A stretch of DNA of 35,783 bases from an uncultured Eubacteriales bacterium (GTDB taxonomy: Bacteria > Bacillota > Clostridia > Oscillospirales > CAG-272). Shown in pieces: positions 15,196 to 23,518 of the stretch. The stretch covers positions 1 to 35,783 of the forward strand of contig URHR01000013.1 in NCBI GenBank assembly GCA_900547725.1, given 5' to 3'. Every line of letters starts with the position of its first letter. Position 1 is the stretch's first letter. Both the position numbers and the translations under genes were made by a program. Below the pieces are notes generated by a model that made no database searches, had not been told where the DNA came from, and saw only the letters and a list, made by a program, of their open reading frames with translations.

Positions 15196-18100
15196 GTGTA
15201 TCTGAAATCACTGGAAATGCAGGGCTTCAAGTCCTTTCCCGACAAGACGAGACTGCTGTTTGACCGCGGCGTGGACGTGAACGTTGCCGCCGATGAGGGA
15301 CAGGGTGTTACGGTCATTGTCGGCCCGAACGGGTCCGGAAAATCCAATATTGCCGATGCCATGCGTTGGGTTCTGGGTGAAATCTCTTCCAAGAGCCTGC
15401 GCGGAAGCAAGATGGAAGACGTCATTTTCGGCGGTGCGGACAGTCGCCGTCCGATGGGATATGCCGAGGTGTCGGTCACCTTTGACAATCGGGGCGATTT
15501 TGCAAAACTGGACTGTCCGTTCGACGAAGTGACCGTTACCAGACGCTACTACCGCGCGGGGGACAGCGAATATTTCATCAACCGCAAGGCGGTTCGTCTG
15601 AAGGACATCTACGAGCTGTTCATGAACACGGGTATCGGGCGCGACGGTTACTCCATCATCGGGCAGGGTAAAATTGCCGAGATGGTTTCCCGCAAGAGCG
15701 AGGAACGCCGCAGTGTGTTCGAGGACGCGTCGGGAATTGCGAAATACCGCCATCAGAAAACCGAAGCCGAGCGGAAACTGGCGGAGGCGGAGGACAATAT
15801 CAGCCGTCTGTCCGACATTTTTTCCGAGGTTGCATCGCGCGTCGAGCCGCTGAAAAAGGAAGCGGAACGCGCGAAAAAGGCGATTGAGTTGCATGACGGC
15901 AAAAAGCGCGCGGACGTGAGTCTGTGGCTTTATGATACCGAGAAAATCCGGGACGAGCTGAACGCGGCGGAGGAAGCCATGTCGCGCGCCTCCTTTGACC
16001 TGCAAACGGCAGAGGACAGCATTCAGGCGCTGGATACGCAGTACGCCAAGCTGTCCGAGGCGGCGCAGTCAAGCCGCCAAAAGAGCGAGGAACTGTTTGA
16101 ACGCATCCGCGAGCAGACCGACCGCTGCCATGAGTTGGAGCGGCGGCGCACGGTTGCGCAGAACAATATCGCGCACGCGCGGGATCTGATTGCGGCAACG
16201 CAGGGGTCGTTGGCGGGAACTGAGAAGTCCATTGCGGCGGAGACTGCTTCGAGCGCGGCGCACGCGCAGAAGATCGGCGAATTGGAAAACCGCGTTGCCG
16301 ACCTCGGATCGGAGCAGGACAAGCTGAACGCCGCGCAGTTGACGCTCGGCAAAAAGGAAGCCGACCTCTCAGCGGCGATTGCGCAGGCGCTTGCCGATAT
16401 CCGCGATCTGGAAGCCGAGGAAAAGGATGTGGAGATCCGCATTTCGGTTCTCGACAACGCCAAAACCACCGATTTCGACAAGAACAGCTCCGCCCTGCAG
16501 GAAATGGACGGTTACCGGAAGATTTCGGAAACCCTCGGCGGGCAGTGCAAATCGAAGGAAGAGACCGTGGCGAAATACGACGTGGAACTGGCTTCCATCG
16601 ACGGGGAAATCGCCGACGCCGAAACCAAAGCGGGGCGCATTGCGGTTCTAATTCGCGCGGCGGAAAAGGACTGCAACGACGCAAAATTCCGTCAGGATTC
16701 TCTGGCACAGCGGATTGCGACCATCCGCTCCATGGAAGAGCATTTCGAGGGCTATTCGGGAGCGGTTCGCTACGTCATGAAGCAATATGACGAGGGGAAA
16801 ATCACCGATACGCACGGCGCGCCCTGCGGGAAGATTTACGGACCGCTCTCGAAGGTCATTTCGGTTGAGGATCGCTATGTGACCGCGATCGAAATCGCGC
16901 TCGGTGCAAACCTGCAGAACATCGTGGTGGAGGACGAAGCGACCGCAAAGGCGGCGATGTACGCCCTCAAACGCGGGGAAGCGGGACGGGCAACCTTCTT
17001 TCCGCTGACCTCCATGAAGGCTTCTCAACCCACGCGCGAGATGACCGAGGCGGCGGGTTACCGCGGCTACATCGGCGTTGCCGACAGTCTGGTTTCCTGC
17101 GACGGAAAATTCCGCGACGTGCTGTCCTCTCTGCTCGGCAGAACGGTGGTCTTTGACAACATTGACAACGCCAATGTGATGGCGCGCGCCACGCATTACC
17201 GCGTCCGCGCGGTGACGTTGGACGGACAGCAGATCAATGTCGGCGGTTCGTTTACGGGCGGCTCGGTTCGAACGGGAAACGGCATTCTCTCCCGCGGGAG
17301 CGAGGTCAAGCGGCTTGAGGCGGAACTGAACGAAAAGAAGGCGGCCGTTGCAAAGTTGGAAAAGCAGCTCGGCGAGCTGACGCGCGAAGCGGAAGAGCTG
17401 GAAGAGCGCCGCAATTCCGCCGAGGATCGCCGCGAACTGATCGGCGTTCTGCGGAACACCGAGGCGGCGCAACTGGAGCAGCTGCGCGCAAAGCTGGACG
17501 CGAACAACACCTTGCTTGACAAGCTGAAGAACGATATGAAGCAGCTTGAGGAAGCACGCGCACGTTATGAGGAAGATCTGACGCGTCTGGGTGCTGAGCG
17601 GGAAAGCCTTGCGCACCGCATTTCCGAAATCCGCGATTTCCGCAAGGAAAAGGAATCCGAGCACGGCGACACGGTTCTGGAGAAGGAAGGCAACGCGCGG
17701 CGGATGACCGATCTCTACATTCAGATCAGCGAGGCGCAGAAGGACATTGAGACCGAGAACACCCTGCGGCAGGATTGCGAGGATCGCATTGCCACGCTGA
17801 CGCAGGAGCGCGACGCACTGACCGAAAAGATCCGCGCCCGCGAGGAGCAGATCGCGCAGACCGAGGAAGAGATCCGCCGCGAGGGTGAGGAACTGGAAAC
17901 GGCAAAAACAACGCTTGCGGAAATTACCGAGAGCCGTACCGCGATCGAGCAGGGCGGCGCGGAGTTTGAGCGCAAACTGACCGACGTCAACACCCGCCTG
18001 CGCGACAAGCAGAATCAGAAGGAACTGATTCTGCGCGAATACACCAAGTGCGAGGCAAAGCTGAACGGTCTGCGCGATTCGCAGGATAAGCTGGCGGGCA

Positions 18101-18864
18101 AACTTTGGGAGGAATACGAGATGACGCGCAACGACGCGTTGGCGCTCGGATATCCGCCCCTGACCAAAGAAACCAGACCCGAAATGCTCGCGCTTCAGAC
18201 CGAGTGCAAAAACAAGTTGCGTGCGATGGGCAGCGTTGACCTTGACGCGGTGAATAAATACGAGGACGTGCGAACCCGTTACGAGAAGATGAAAGCCGAT
18301 CTGGACGATCTGGAAGAAAGCCGCAAAAAGACAATTCTTGTCATTGCGGATCTCGAAACGGATATGAAAACCGCTTTTGTGGAATCCTTTAACCGGATCA
18401 ACGAAAACTTCGGGCGCGTGTTCTCGGAGCTGTTCGGCGGCGGTTCGGCGGAGCTTTCGCTCTCCGATCCCGAAAATGTGCTCGAAAGCGGCATCGAGAT
18501 CAAAGCCGCGCCTCCCGGAAAAATCATCAAGAACCTGATGCAGCTGTCCGGCGGCGAGCAGGCGTTCATCGGCGTTGCGTTGTTCTTTGCAATCCTGCAG
18601 GTCAACCCCACGCCGTTCTGCATTCTGGATGAGATCGAAGCCGCGCTTGACGAGGTGAACGTCGAACGTCTGGCGCAGTACATCAAGCGCTATTCACACG
18701 GAACGCAGTTCATCATGATTACCCACCGTCGCGGAACGATGGCGGCGGCGGACAGACTTTACGGTGTGACGATGCCCGAACACGGCATTTCCAAGGTGCT
18801 GATGTTGAATATCAACGATATCTCGAAGAAGGAAGGAGAAGACTGGGATGGGATTTTTGGATAA
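15196..18864 (+). CDS. smc: Chromosome segregation ATPase Smc
   Basis: Smc is the ATPase core of bacterial condensin; two copies with ScpA and ScpB form a DNA-entrapping ring. The 1222 residues show Walker A GPNGSGKS at 43-50, a coiled coil, a hinge at about 515-680 (EGYSGAVRYVMKQ ... SSLLGRTVVFDN), the return coiled coil, the LSGGEQAF signature near 1117 and Walker B CILDEIEAALDE near 1141. It starts with GTG at 15196 behind an AGGAG site. Unusually, about 11 residues (around 24-36, DRGVDVNVAADEGQ) are inserted before the strand leading to Walker A, where most Smc proteins have a short GVT turn. Its last 17 bases overlap ftsY. The partner scpA is at the left edge of the window. Confidence 0.98.
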   Translation: MYLKSLEMQGFKSFPDKTRLLFDRGVDVNVAADEGQGVTVIVGPNGSGKSNIADAMRWVLGEISSKSLRGSKMEDVIFGGADSRRPMGYAEVSVTFDNRGDFAKLDCPFDEVTVTRRYYRAGDSEYFINRKAVRLKDIYELFMNTGIGRDGYSIIGQGKIAEMVSRKSEERRSVFEDASGIAKYRHQKTEAERKLAEAEDNISRLSDIFSEVASRVEPLKKEAERAKKAIELHDGKKRADVSLWLYDTEKIRDELNAAEEAMSRASFDLQTAEDSIQALDTQYAKLSEAAQSSRQKSEELFERIREQTDRCHELERRRTVAQNNIAHARDLIAATQGSLAGTEKSIAAETASSAAHAQKIGELENRVADLGSEQDKLNAAQLTLGKKEADLSAAIAQALADIRDLEAEEKDVEIRISVLDNAKTTDFDKNSSALQEMDGYRKISETLGGQCKSKEETVAKYDVELASIDGEIADAETKAGRIAVLIRAAEKDCNDAKFRQDSLAQRIATIRSMEEHFEGYSGAVRYVMKQYDEGKITDTHGAPCGKIYGPLSKVISVEDRYVTAIEIALGANLQNIVVEDEATAKAAMYALKRGEAGRATFFPLTSMKASQPTREMTEAAGYRGYIGVADSLVSCDGKFRDVLSSLLGRTVVFDNIDNANVMARATHYRVRAVTLDGQQINVGGSFTGGSVRTGNGILSRGSEVKRLEAELNEKKAAVAKLEKQLGELTREAEELEERRNSAEDRRELIGVLRNTEAAQLEQLRAKLDANNTLLDKLKNDMKQLEEARARYEEDLTRLGAERESLAHRISEIRDFRKEKESEHGDTVLEKEGNARRMTDLYIQISEAQKDIETENTLRQDCEDRIATLTQERDALTEKIRAREEQIAQTEEEIRREGEELETAKTTLAEITESRTAIEQGGAEFERKLTDVNTRLRDKQNQKELILREYTKCEAKLNGLRDSQDKLAGKLWEEYEMTRNDALALGYPPLTKETRPEMLALQTECKNKLRAMGSVDLDAVNKYEDVRTRYEKMKADLDDLEESRKKTILVIADLETDMKTAFVESFNRINENFGRVFSELFGGGSAELSLSDPENVLESGIEIKAAPPGKIIKNLMQLSGGEQAFIGVALFFAILQVNPTPFCILDEIEAALDEVNVERLAQYIKRYSHGTQFIMITHRRGTMAAADRLYGVTMPEHGISKVLMLNINDISKKEGEDWDGIFG

Positions 18865-20371
18865 ACTGTTCGGCAGAAAAAAGAAAAAAGAGGAAGCCGC
18901 AGTTGAAGAACCGGTTGTAACCGAAGAAAAAAAGGAAGCCGAAGAAGCGGAGGTTGCGGAGGCAGAGAAAGCGGATGAGCCGAAGCGGGAGACGGAAGCG
19001 CCGAAGCCCGAAATCGTGCCCGAAGTCCCCGTTGCGCCAACCGAGCCTGCCGCACCGGAAGCGCCCCTGCAACCGATCATTCCCGACCCCGACGAAACGG
19101 CTTCCGAGCCGCTTCCCGAAGTGCCGGAGAAGCCCGACCCGCAACCCGATAAAGGAATCGGGGAGACTCCCGCGCCCGAGGTGATTCCCGTCACCGAGCC
19201 GGAGCTGACTCCCGAGGCAGAACCGGATACTACACCGGAAGAAGCACCGGAAGAAAAGGCAGAGGGGCAAACTCCCGTCCCGGAGGAGGTCTCCGGGGCT
19301 ACATCCGAGCCGGAAGCGGAAGCCGAAACCGAAACCGGAACTGCTCCCGAACCGGAGAAAGCGGAGGATGCAGATCAAGCGGAGAAAGAGGAAGAAGCGG
19401 AAGAAGTTGCGGAATCCGAAGCGGACGCGCCGCTGACGGGCGAGGAAAAGAAGGAGGAGAAAAAGTCTTTCTGGAGTCGCGTGAAGGCGGGGCTGAGCAA
19501 GACCAAAAACGCGCTGTTCGGGCAGATCAACGACCTGCTGAAGAACTTCGTCAAGGTGGACGAGGATCTGTTGGAAGAGTTGGAAGAACTGCTGATCTGC
19601 GCGGATGTCGGCGTGAACGCGTCCGAGGAGATCATCGAGGAACTTCGCGAGCAGATCAAGGACGGCAGACTCAAGGAAAAGGATCAGGTCATGGGCGCTC
19701 TGCAGAGCATTCTGGAACGGATGATCGGCGAGGGCGAGCCGCTGAAACTGGATACCGTGCCGTCGGTGATTCTGGTCATCGGAGTCAACGGCGTCGGAAA
19801 AACGACTTCTATCGGCAAGATTGCGAACCGTTTGCGCAAGGAAGGCAAAAAGGTCATTGTGGCGGCGGCGGACACCTTCCGCGCGGCGGCGATTGACCAG
19901 CTGGCGGTCTGGTGCGAGCGGGCAAAGGTCGATCTGGTACGCCAGAACGAGGGGAGCGACCCTGCGGCGGTGGTCTTTGACGCCTGCCACGCGGCGAAGA
20001 ACAAAAACGCCGACGTGTTGATTATCGACACGGCGGGACGGCTTCACAACAAGACCAACCTGATGAACGAATTGGCGAAAATCAACCGCGTGATCGACCG
20101 CGAATTGCCCGGGGTGAGCCGCGAGAACCTGCTGGTTCTGGACGCGACCACGGGTCAGAACGCCATCATTCAGGCAAAGGAATTCAAGAATGCAGCGGCG
20201 CTGACGGGTCTGATTCTCAACAAACTGGACGGAACTGCAAAGGGCGGCATCATCATTTCCATCCGCAAGGAGCTGAATATTCCCGTCAAGTTCATCGGCG
20301 TGGGCGAGAAACTGGACGATATGCAGGAATTCGACCGCACCGAGTTCGTCCGCGCGCTGTTTGAGGGATGA
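18848..20371 (+). CDS. ftsY: Signal recognition particle receptor FtsY with long acidic A-domain
   Basis: FtsY receives the SRP-ribosome complex at the membrane so that membrane proteins can be inserted; it is a GTPase partner of Ffh. The NG module (about 207-507) has GVNGVGKTTSIGKIA (G1), DTFRAAAIDQL, DTAGRLHNKTNLMNEL (G3) and GTAKGG. Ahead of it is a long low-complexity A-domain (about 15-205), very rich in Glu, Pro and Ala, behind a basic amphipathic N-terminus (MGFLDKLFGRKKKK) that may touch the membrane. Most Firmicutes FtsY proteins are only about 300-330 residues, so 507 is long and more like the E. coli layout. The ATG lies within the smc 3' end behind AAGGAG. Confidence 0.97.
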   Translation: MGFLDKLFGRKKKKEEAAVEEPVVTEEKKEAEEAEVAEAEKADEPKRETEAPKPEIVPEVPVAPTEPAAPEAPLQPIIPDPDETASEPLPEVPEKPDPQPDKGIGETPAPEVIPVTEPELTPEAEPDTTPEEAPEEKAEGQTPVPEEVSGATSEPEAEAETETGTAPEPEKAEDADQAEKEEEAEEVAESEADAPLTGEEKKEEKKSFWSRVKAGLSKTKNALFGQINDLLKNFVKVDEDLLEELEELLICADVGVNASEEIIEELREQIKDGRLKEKDQVMGALQSILERMIGEGEPLKLDTVPSVILVIGVNGVGKTTSIGKIANRLRKEGKKVIVAAADTFRAAAIDQLAVWCERAKVDLVRQNEGSDPAAVVFDACHAAKNKNADVLIIDTAGRLHNKTNLMNELAKINRVIDRELPGVSRENLLVLDATTGQNAIIQAKEFKNAAALTGLILNKLDGTAKGGIIISIRKELNIPVKFIGVGEKLDDMQEFDRTEFVRALFEG

Positions 20372-20380
20372 GGTGAAGCG

Positions 20381-21010
20381 ATGACAATGGTATTGGCATC
20401 CCGAAACGTCAAGAAGATTGCCGAAATGCGCACGCTGATGGCGGAACTGTTGCCCGAAGTGGAGGTTCTGTCGCTTGACGACGTGGGCGTGACCGAAGAC
20501 ATCGTTGAGGACGGCGCGACCTTTGAGGAAAACGCGCTCATCAAGGCGCGGGTCGCGGCGCGCGGCGGCAGAATCGGCGTGGCGGACGATTCGGGTCTGA
20601 CCGTGGACGCGTTGGGCGGCGAGCCGGGAATCTGGTCGGCAAGATATGCCGCGCGGTGCGGCGTTGACAGCGACCACAACGACGAGGCGAACAACTGTCT
20701 GGTTCTGCGGAAGTTGGAAAACGTTCCCGATGAAGCGCGCGGCGCGGCATTCGTCTGTGCGATTGCCTGCGTGCTTCCGGACGGGAGCGAATTTACGGTT
20801 CGCGGCGAGGCGCGCGGCAGAATCCTGCGGGAATATCACGGAAACGGCGGCTTCGGTTACGATCCTCTGTTCTTCTATCCGCCGTTTGGCAAGACCTTTG
20901 CGGAACTTTCCGCCGGGGAAAAGAACGCCGTTTCGCACCGCGGGCAAGCCATGCGGCTGTTTGCGGCGGAACTGAAGCGGCGGCTTGCGGAGGGCGGCAC
21001 GGGAAAATGA
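20381..21010 (+). CDS. rdgB: XTP/dITP diphosphatase (RdgB/HAM1 family)
   Basis: Cleaves non-canonical purine triphosphates (dITP, XTP) so that they are not built into DNA or RNA. The 209 residues open with VLASRNVKKIAEMRTLM (substrate loop S-x-N-x-x-K), then GATFEENALIKARVAA, the catalytic VADDSGLTVDALGGEPGIWSARYA, and FGYDPLFFYP with FAELSAGEKNAVSHRGQA near the C-terminus; all are family landmarks. It starts 9 bases after ftsY, and its stop overlaps the start of the next gene as ATGA. Confidence 0.97.
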   Translation: MTMVLASRNVKKIAEMRTLMAELLPEVEVLSLDDVGVTEDIVEDGATFEENALIKARVAARGGRIGVADDSGLTVDALGGEPGIWSARYAARCGVDSDHNDEANNCLVLRKLENVPDEARGAAFVCAIACVLPDGSEFTVRGEARGRILREYHGNGGFGYDPLFFYPPFGKTFAELSAGEKNAVSHRGQAMRLFAAELKRRLAEGGTGK

Positions 21011-21498
21011 AGTATTCCGATTACTTTCTCTCTCCCGCAACGCGGTGGATCGCTACCTGTGCGGGACTGCTCAGCGGATCGCTGACATGGATGTTCACGC
21101 GTTGGGAGTACGGCGTGATCGGCGGCGTGACCGTTGCGGTATTGGTAACGCTGATTCTGCCGTTCGTGATGTACCTGCAGAATCTGCCCATCGAGCGGCT
21201 TAAGGCGAAAATCAAAGGTCCGTTTCTCTTTGACGAGCAGGTGCTGTTCCGCTCGCCGAAGGGCGCGTTCGGCGGATATTTCATTCTGACCGACGGAAGC
21301 ATGGTTCTGATGACGCGCGGCAGGGAAAAGACCTGCATGGAGCTGACCCGCGAGGACGTGCGGTCGGTGCGTCTGGACGATGACAACACCCTGCGGGTGT
21401 TTCTGAACGAAACGCAGTATATCTGCATTCTCTGCGGTGTGGCGAAAGAAATTTTCGAATCCCTTGCTTCGCAGGGGTGGCATACCGCAAAAGACTGA
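21007..21498 (+). CDS. Membrane protein of unknown function with a PH/GRAM-like cytoplasmic tail
   Basis: I do not recognise this 163-residue protein by name. It has two hydrophobic segments (about 12-31 and 36-57) joined by a very short turn, so both ends should face the cytoplasm. The remaining ~100 residues alternate as in a small beta-rich PH/GRAM-type domain: DEQVLFRSPKGAFGGYFILTDGSMVLMTRG, then ELTREDVRSVRLDDDNTLRVFL and an ending helix KEIFESLASQGW. There is no catalytic motif. The reading is supported by the ATGA overlap with rdgB and the 18-base gap to yhbY. In many Firmicutes a phosphodiesterase of the YfcE/YsnB type follows rdgB; this protein shows none of its metal-binding motifs. 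The PH-like fold is inferred from the pattern only. Confidence 0.8.
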   Translation: MKYSDYFLSPATRWIATCAGLLSGSLTWMFTRWEYGVIGGVTVAVLVTLILPFVMYLQNLPIERLKAKIKGPFLFDEQVLFRSPKGAFGGYFILTDGSMVLMTRGREKTCMELTREDVRSVRLDDDNTLRVFLNETQYICILCGVAKEIFESLASQGWHTAKD

Positions 21499-21516
21499 CC
21501 AAGGAGAACACAAAGC

Positions 21517-21810
21517 ATGATCACATCCAAACAGCGCGCTTATCTGCGCGGACTGGCAAACGACATTCCCGCCATTATGCAGGTGGGGAAGGGCGGACTT
21601 TCCGAGAATCTGACCAAGACCTTTTCCGACGCACTCGAGGCGCGGGAACTGGTAAAATTCAATGTTCTGGAAAACAGCGGGGAGAGTGCAAGAAGCGTGG
21701 CGGACGCACTGGCGGAAGCACTGAGTGCCGATGTTGTGGCGGTGACGGGAAAAAAGGTCGTTCTGTACCGCCCATCCTCCAAAAAGCCCGTGATCGAACT
21801 GCCCCGATGA
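21517..21810 (+). CDS. yhbY: Ribosome assembly RNA-binding protein YhbY (CRM domain)
   Basis: A 97-residue single CRM-domain protein (YhbY/YqeI) that associates with pre-50S particles. The start MITSKQRAYLRGLANDIPAIMQVGKGGLSENLTKTFSDALEARELVKFNVLENS shows the family's K-Q-R-x-x-L-R-x-L-A and the G-K-G-G-L loop (in place of the more usual GKxGL/GxxG). AAGGAG precedes the ATG. Its stop overlaps the nadD start as ATGA, the conserved yqeI-nadD-yqeK arrangement of Firmicutes. Confidence 0.95.
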   Translation: MITSKQRAYLRGLANDIPAIMQVGKGGLSENLTKTFSDALEARELVKFNVLENSGESARSVADALAEALSADVVAVTGKKVVLYRPSSKKPVIELPR

Positions 21811-22409
21811 CGCGGATCGGTATTTACGGCGGGACTTTTTCGCCGCCGCACAACGGGCATCTCGCGGCGGCGCGGGCGTTCATGGAGCAGATGTGGCTGG
21901 ATATCCTCTATGTGATTCCCGACGCGCTTCCGCCGCACAAGGAAATGGCAGACCCCGTTTCCGCCGCCGACCGGTTGGAAATGTGCCGCCGGGCATTCGG
22001 CGGCATGGAGGGCGTGTATGTCAGCGACATGGAAATCCGTCGCGGCGGAAAGAGTTACACAGTGGACACTCTGCGGGAGCTTGCGGGGGAGGATCGGCGG
22101 CTCTTTCTCCTGTGCGGAACAGACATGGTGCTGACGCTTGACGAATGGCGCGAGCCTGCGGAGATCTTCCGCCTGTGCTATCCCGTCTATATCCGCCGCG
22201 AGGCAGACCCGTCACTGGACGGTCTGCTGATCCGGAAAATTGCGGAGTATCAGGAGAAATACGGGAAGGTCGTGCGGCGGATTGTCACCGAGCCGTTGGC
22301 AATCTCTTCCACCGAAATCCGCAAAAAACTCCGCGCGGGCGAATCGGTTGGGGATTTGCTTCCTCCGGCGGTGAAAGCATACATTCGTGACAAACATTTG
22401 TATGTTTGA
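21807..22409 (+). CDS. nadD: Nicotinate-nucleotide adenylyltransferase
   Basis: Joins nicotinate mononucleotide and ATP to make deamido-NAD in NAD synthesis. The 200 residues begin MTRIGIYGGTFSPPHNGHLAAARAF, containing the nucleotidyltransferase GxFxPxHxGH motif, continue with ILYVIPDALPPHKE, and end with the ISSTEIRKKLRAGESVGDLLPPAVKAYI motif that binds ATP phosphates. The same frame is open much further upstream through yhbY, but the family start is the ATG at 21807, which overlaps the yhbY stop. Confidence 0.97.
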   Translation: MTRIGIYGGTFSPPHNGHLAAARAFMEQMWLDILYVIPDALPPHKEMADPVSAADRLEMCRRAFGGMEGVYVSDMEIRRGGKSYTVDTLRELAGEDRRLFLLCGTDMVLTLDEWREPAEIFRLCYPVYIRREADPSLDGLLIRKIAEYQEKYGKVVRRIVTEPLAISSTEIRKKLRAGESVGDLLPPAVKAYIRDKHLYV

Positions 22410-22430
22410 AGAAAGGTCAGGTAGGGTATC

Positions 22431-23066
22431 ATGACAGAGAGTACAGAGGAAAGACTCAACCGACTGCGCGAAACCGTGCGGGCGCGGCTTTCCGAAAAAC
22501 GTTGCCGCCATACGCTGGCGGTGGAGGACATGGCGGCGCGGCTCTGCGCGCTGTACTGCCCCGAAGAGACCGAAAAGCTGCGGGCGGCGGCACTGCTCCA
22601 CGATATTACCAAGGAACTGTCGGTTTCCGAGCAGGTGGTGCTCTGCCATGCATACGGCATTCCGATCAGTGAGGACGATCTGCTCGCGCCCAAGACCCTG
22701 CACGCGCGGACTGCGGCGGCGCAGATTCCCGTGGAGTATCCCGAATATGACGATCCGACCATCGTTTCGGCGGTTCGTTGGCATACCACGGGGCACGCGG
22801 AGATGACGCTGACCGAAAAACTGCTCTATCTTGCCGATTACATCGACGACTCGCGCACATTCCGCAATTGCGTGATTCTGCGCCGCTATTTCTGGGGCGC
22901 GAATCCGCAGTCGATGACGGCGCAGACGCGGGAAGCACTGCTTCGCGACACACTTCTGCTTTCCTATGACATGACCGTGCGGGATCTGCTCGATGAGGGT
23001 ACGCCTGTTGCCGTTGATACGATCGAAGCAAGAAATGAGTTGTTGCGGGGTAAATCCTTGACATAA
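22431..23066 (+). CDS. yqeK: HD-domain hydrolase YqeK (probable Ap4A symmetrical hydrolase)
   Basis: YqeK proteins split diadenosine tetraphosphate into two ADP, removing an alarmone-like dinucleotide; this role is known for members of the family. The 211 residues carry metal-binding HD-superfamily residues in RHTLAVEDMAARL (first His), AALLHDITKEL (HD pair) and RWHTTGHAEMTLTEKLLYLADYIDDSR (later His and Asp). It follows nadD by 21 bases as in B. subtilis. Its last codons contain a TTGACA that I do not take as a promoter because no -10 box follows. A repeat element begins 16 bases after its stop. Confidence 0.95.
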   Translation: MTESTEERLNRLRETVRARLSEKRCRHTLAVEDMAARLCALYCPEETEKLRAAALLHDITKELSVSEQVVLCHAYGIPISEDDLLAPKTLHARTAAAQIPVEYPEYDDPTIVSAVRWHTTGHAEMTLTEKLLYLADYIDDSRTFRNCVILRRYFWGANPQSMTAQTREALLRDTLLLSYDMTVRDLLDEGTPVAVDTIEARNELLRGKSLT

Positions 23067-23082
23067 TAAAAGAACGGGAATC

Positions 23083-23448
23083 CGCCCTCATCCGTCACCT
23101 TCGGTGACACCTTCCCCCTCGAAGGGGAAGGCTTTCGGACACTCTGCGAAACCAAAATAATTTCAAAAAGTGTGTTTGGAACTTTTGGGGCATCACCGCG
23201 CAATTCTCGAATGGCTCACTCACTTGCATCTTTTCCGTGATCCTTCACAAAAAACTTGCCTGTAGCTCGGCTACAGCCTGCGGATTCTTGTATCGTCTGA
23301 CGAAAAATCTGACTGTGCAATTGCACCTTTAAAATTGCGCGGTAATGCCTTAGATTTCAACATTTCAGGGCAATATCAAAAGAACTCTGCACAACAGCCT
23401 TCCCCTTCAAGGGGGAAGGTGTCGCCATAGGCGACGGATGAGGGCGGC
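23083..23448. repeat. MITE-like 366-bp element with nested inverted repeats between yqeK and the LCP gene
   Basis: Outer arms of about 52 bases (23083-23134 and 23397-23448) are reverse complements with a few mismatches: CCGCCCTCATCCGTCACC at the left tip against GGCGACGGATGAGGGCGG at the right. Each arm is itself partly palindromic (TCACCTTCGGTGA; CTTCCCC...GGGGAAG). A second, inner pair (23191-23206 with 23334-23349) matches at 15 of 16 bases, and a CTGTAGC/GCTACAG hairpin lies at the centre (23271-23277 with 23281-23287 approximately). No protein frame is supported. Base make-up is more AT-rich than the genes. It looks like a dispersed miniature element or structured intergenic repeat; other copies cannot be seen here. 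Confidence 0.75.
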
Positions 23449-23518
23449 AATCGTATCATACGGAGAAAGACCCCAACCTTACATCAAGAGGTTTTTGCAA
23501 CCTCGGAAGGTGAGAGGT

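Noticed and set aside
23059..23082. Promoter from TTGACA at the end of yqeK
   Set aside because: No -10-like box follows at 16-18 bases; the six bases are simply the Leu-Thr codons.
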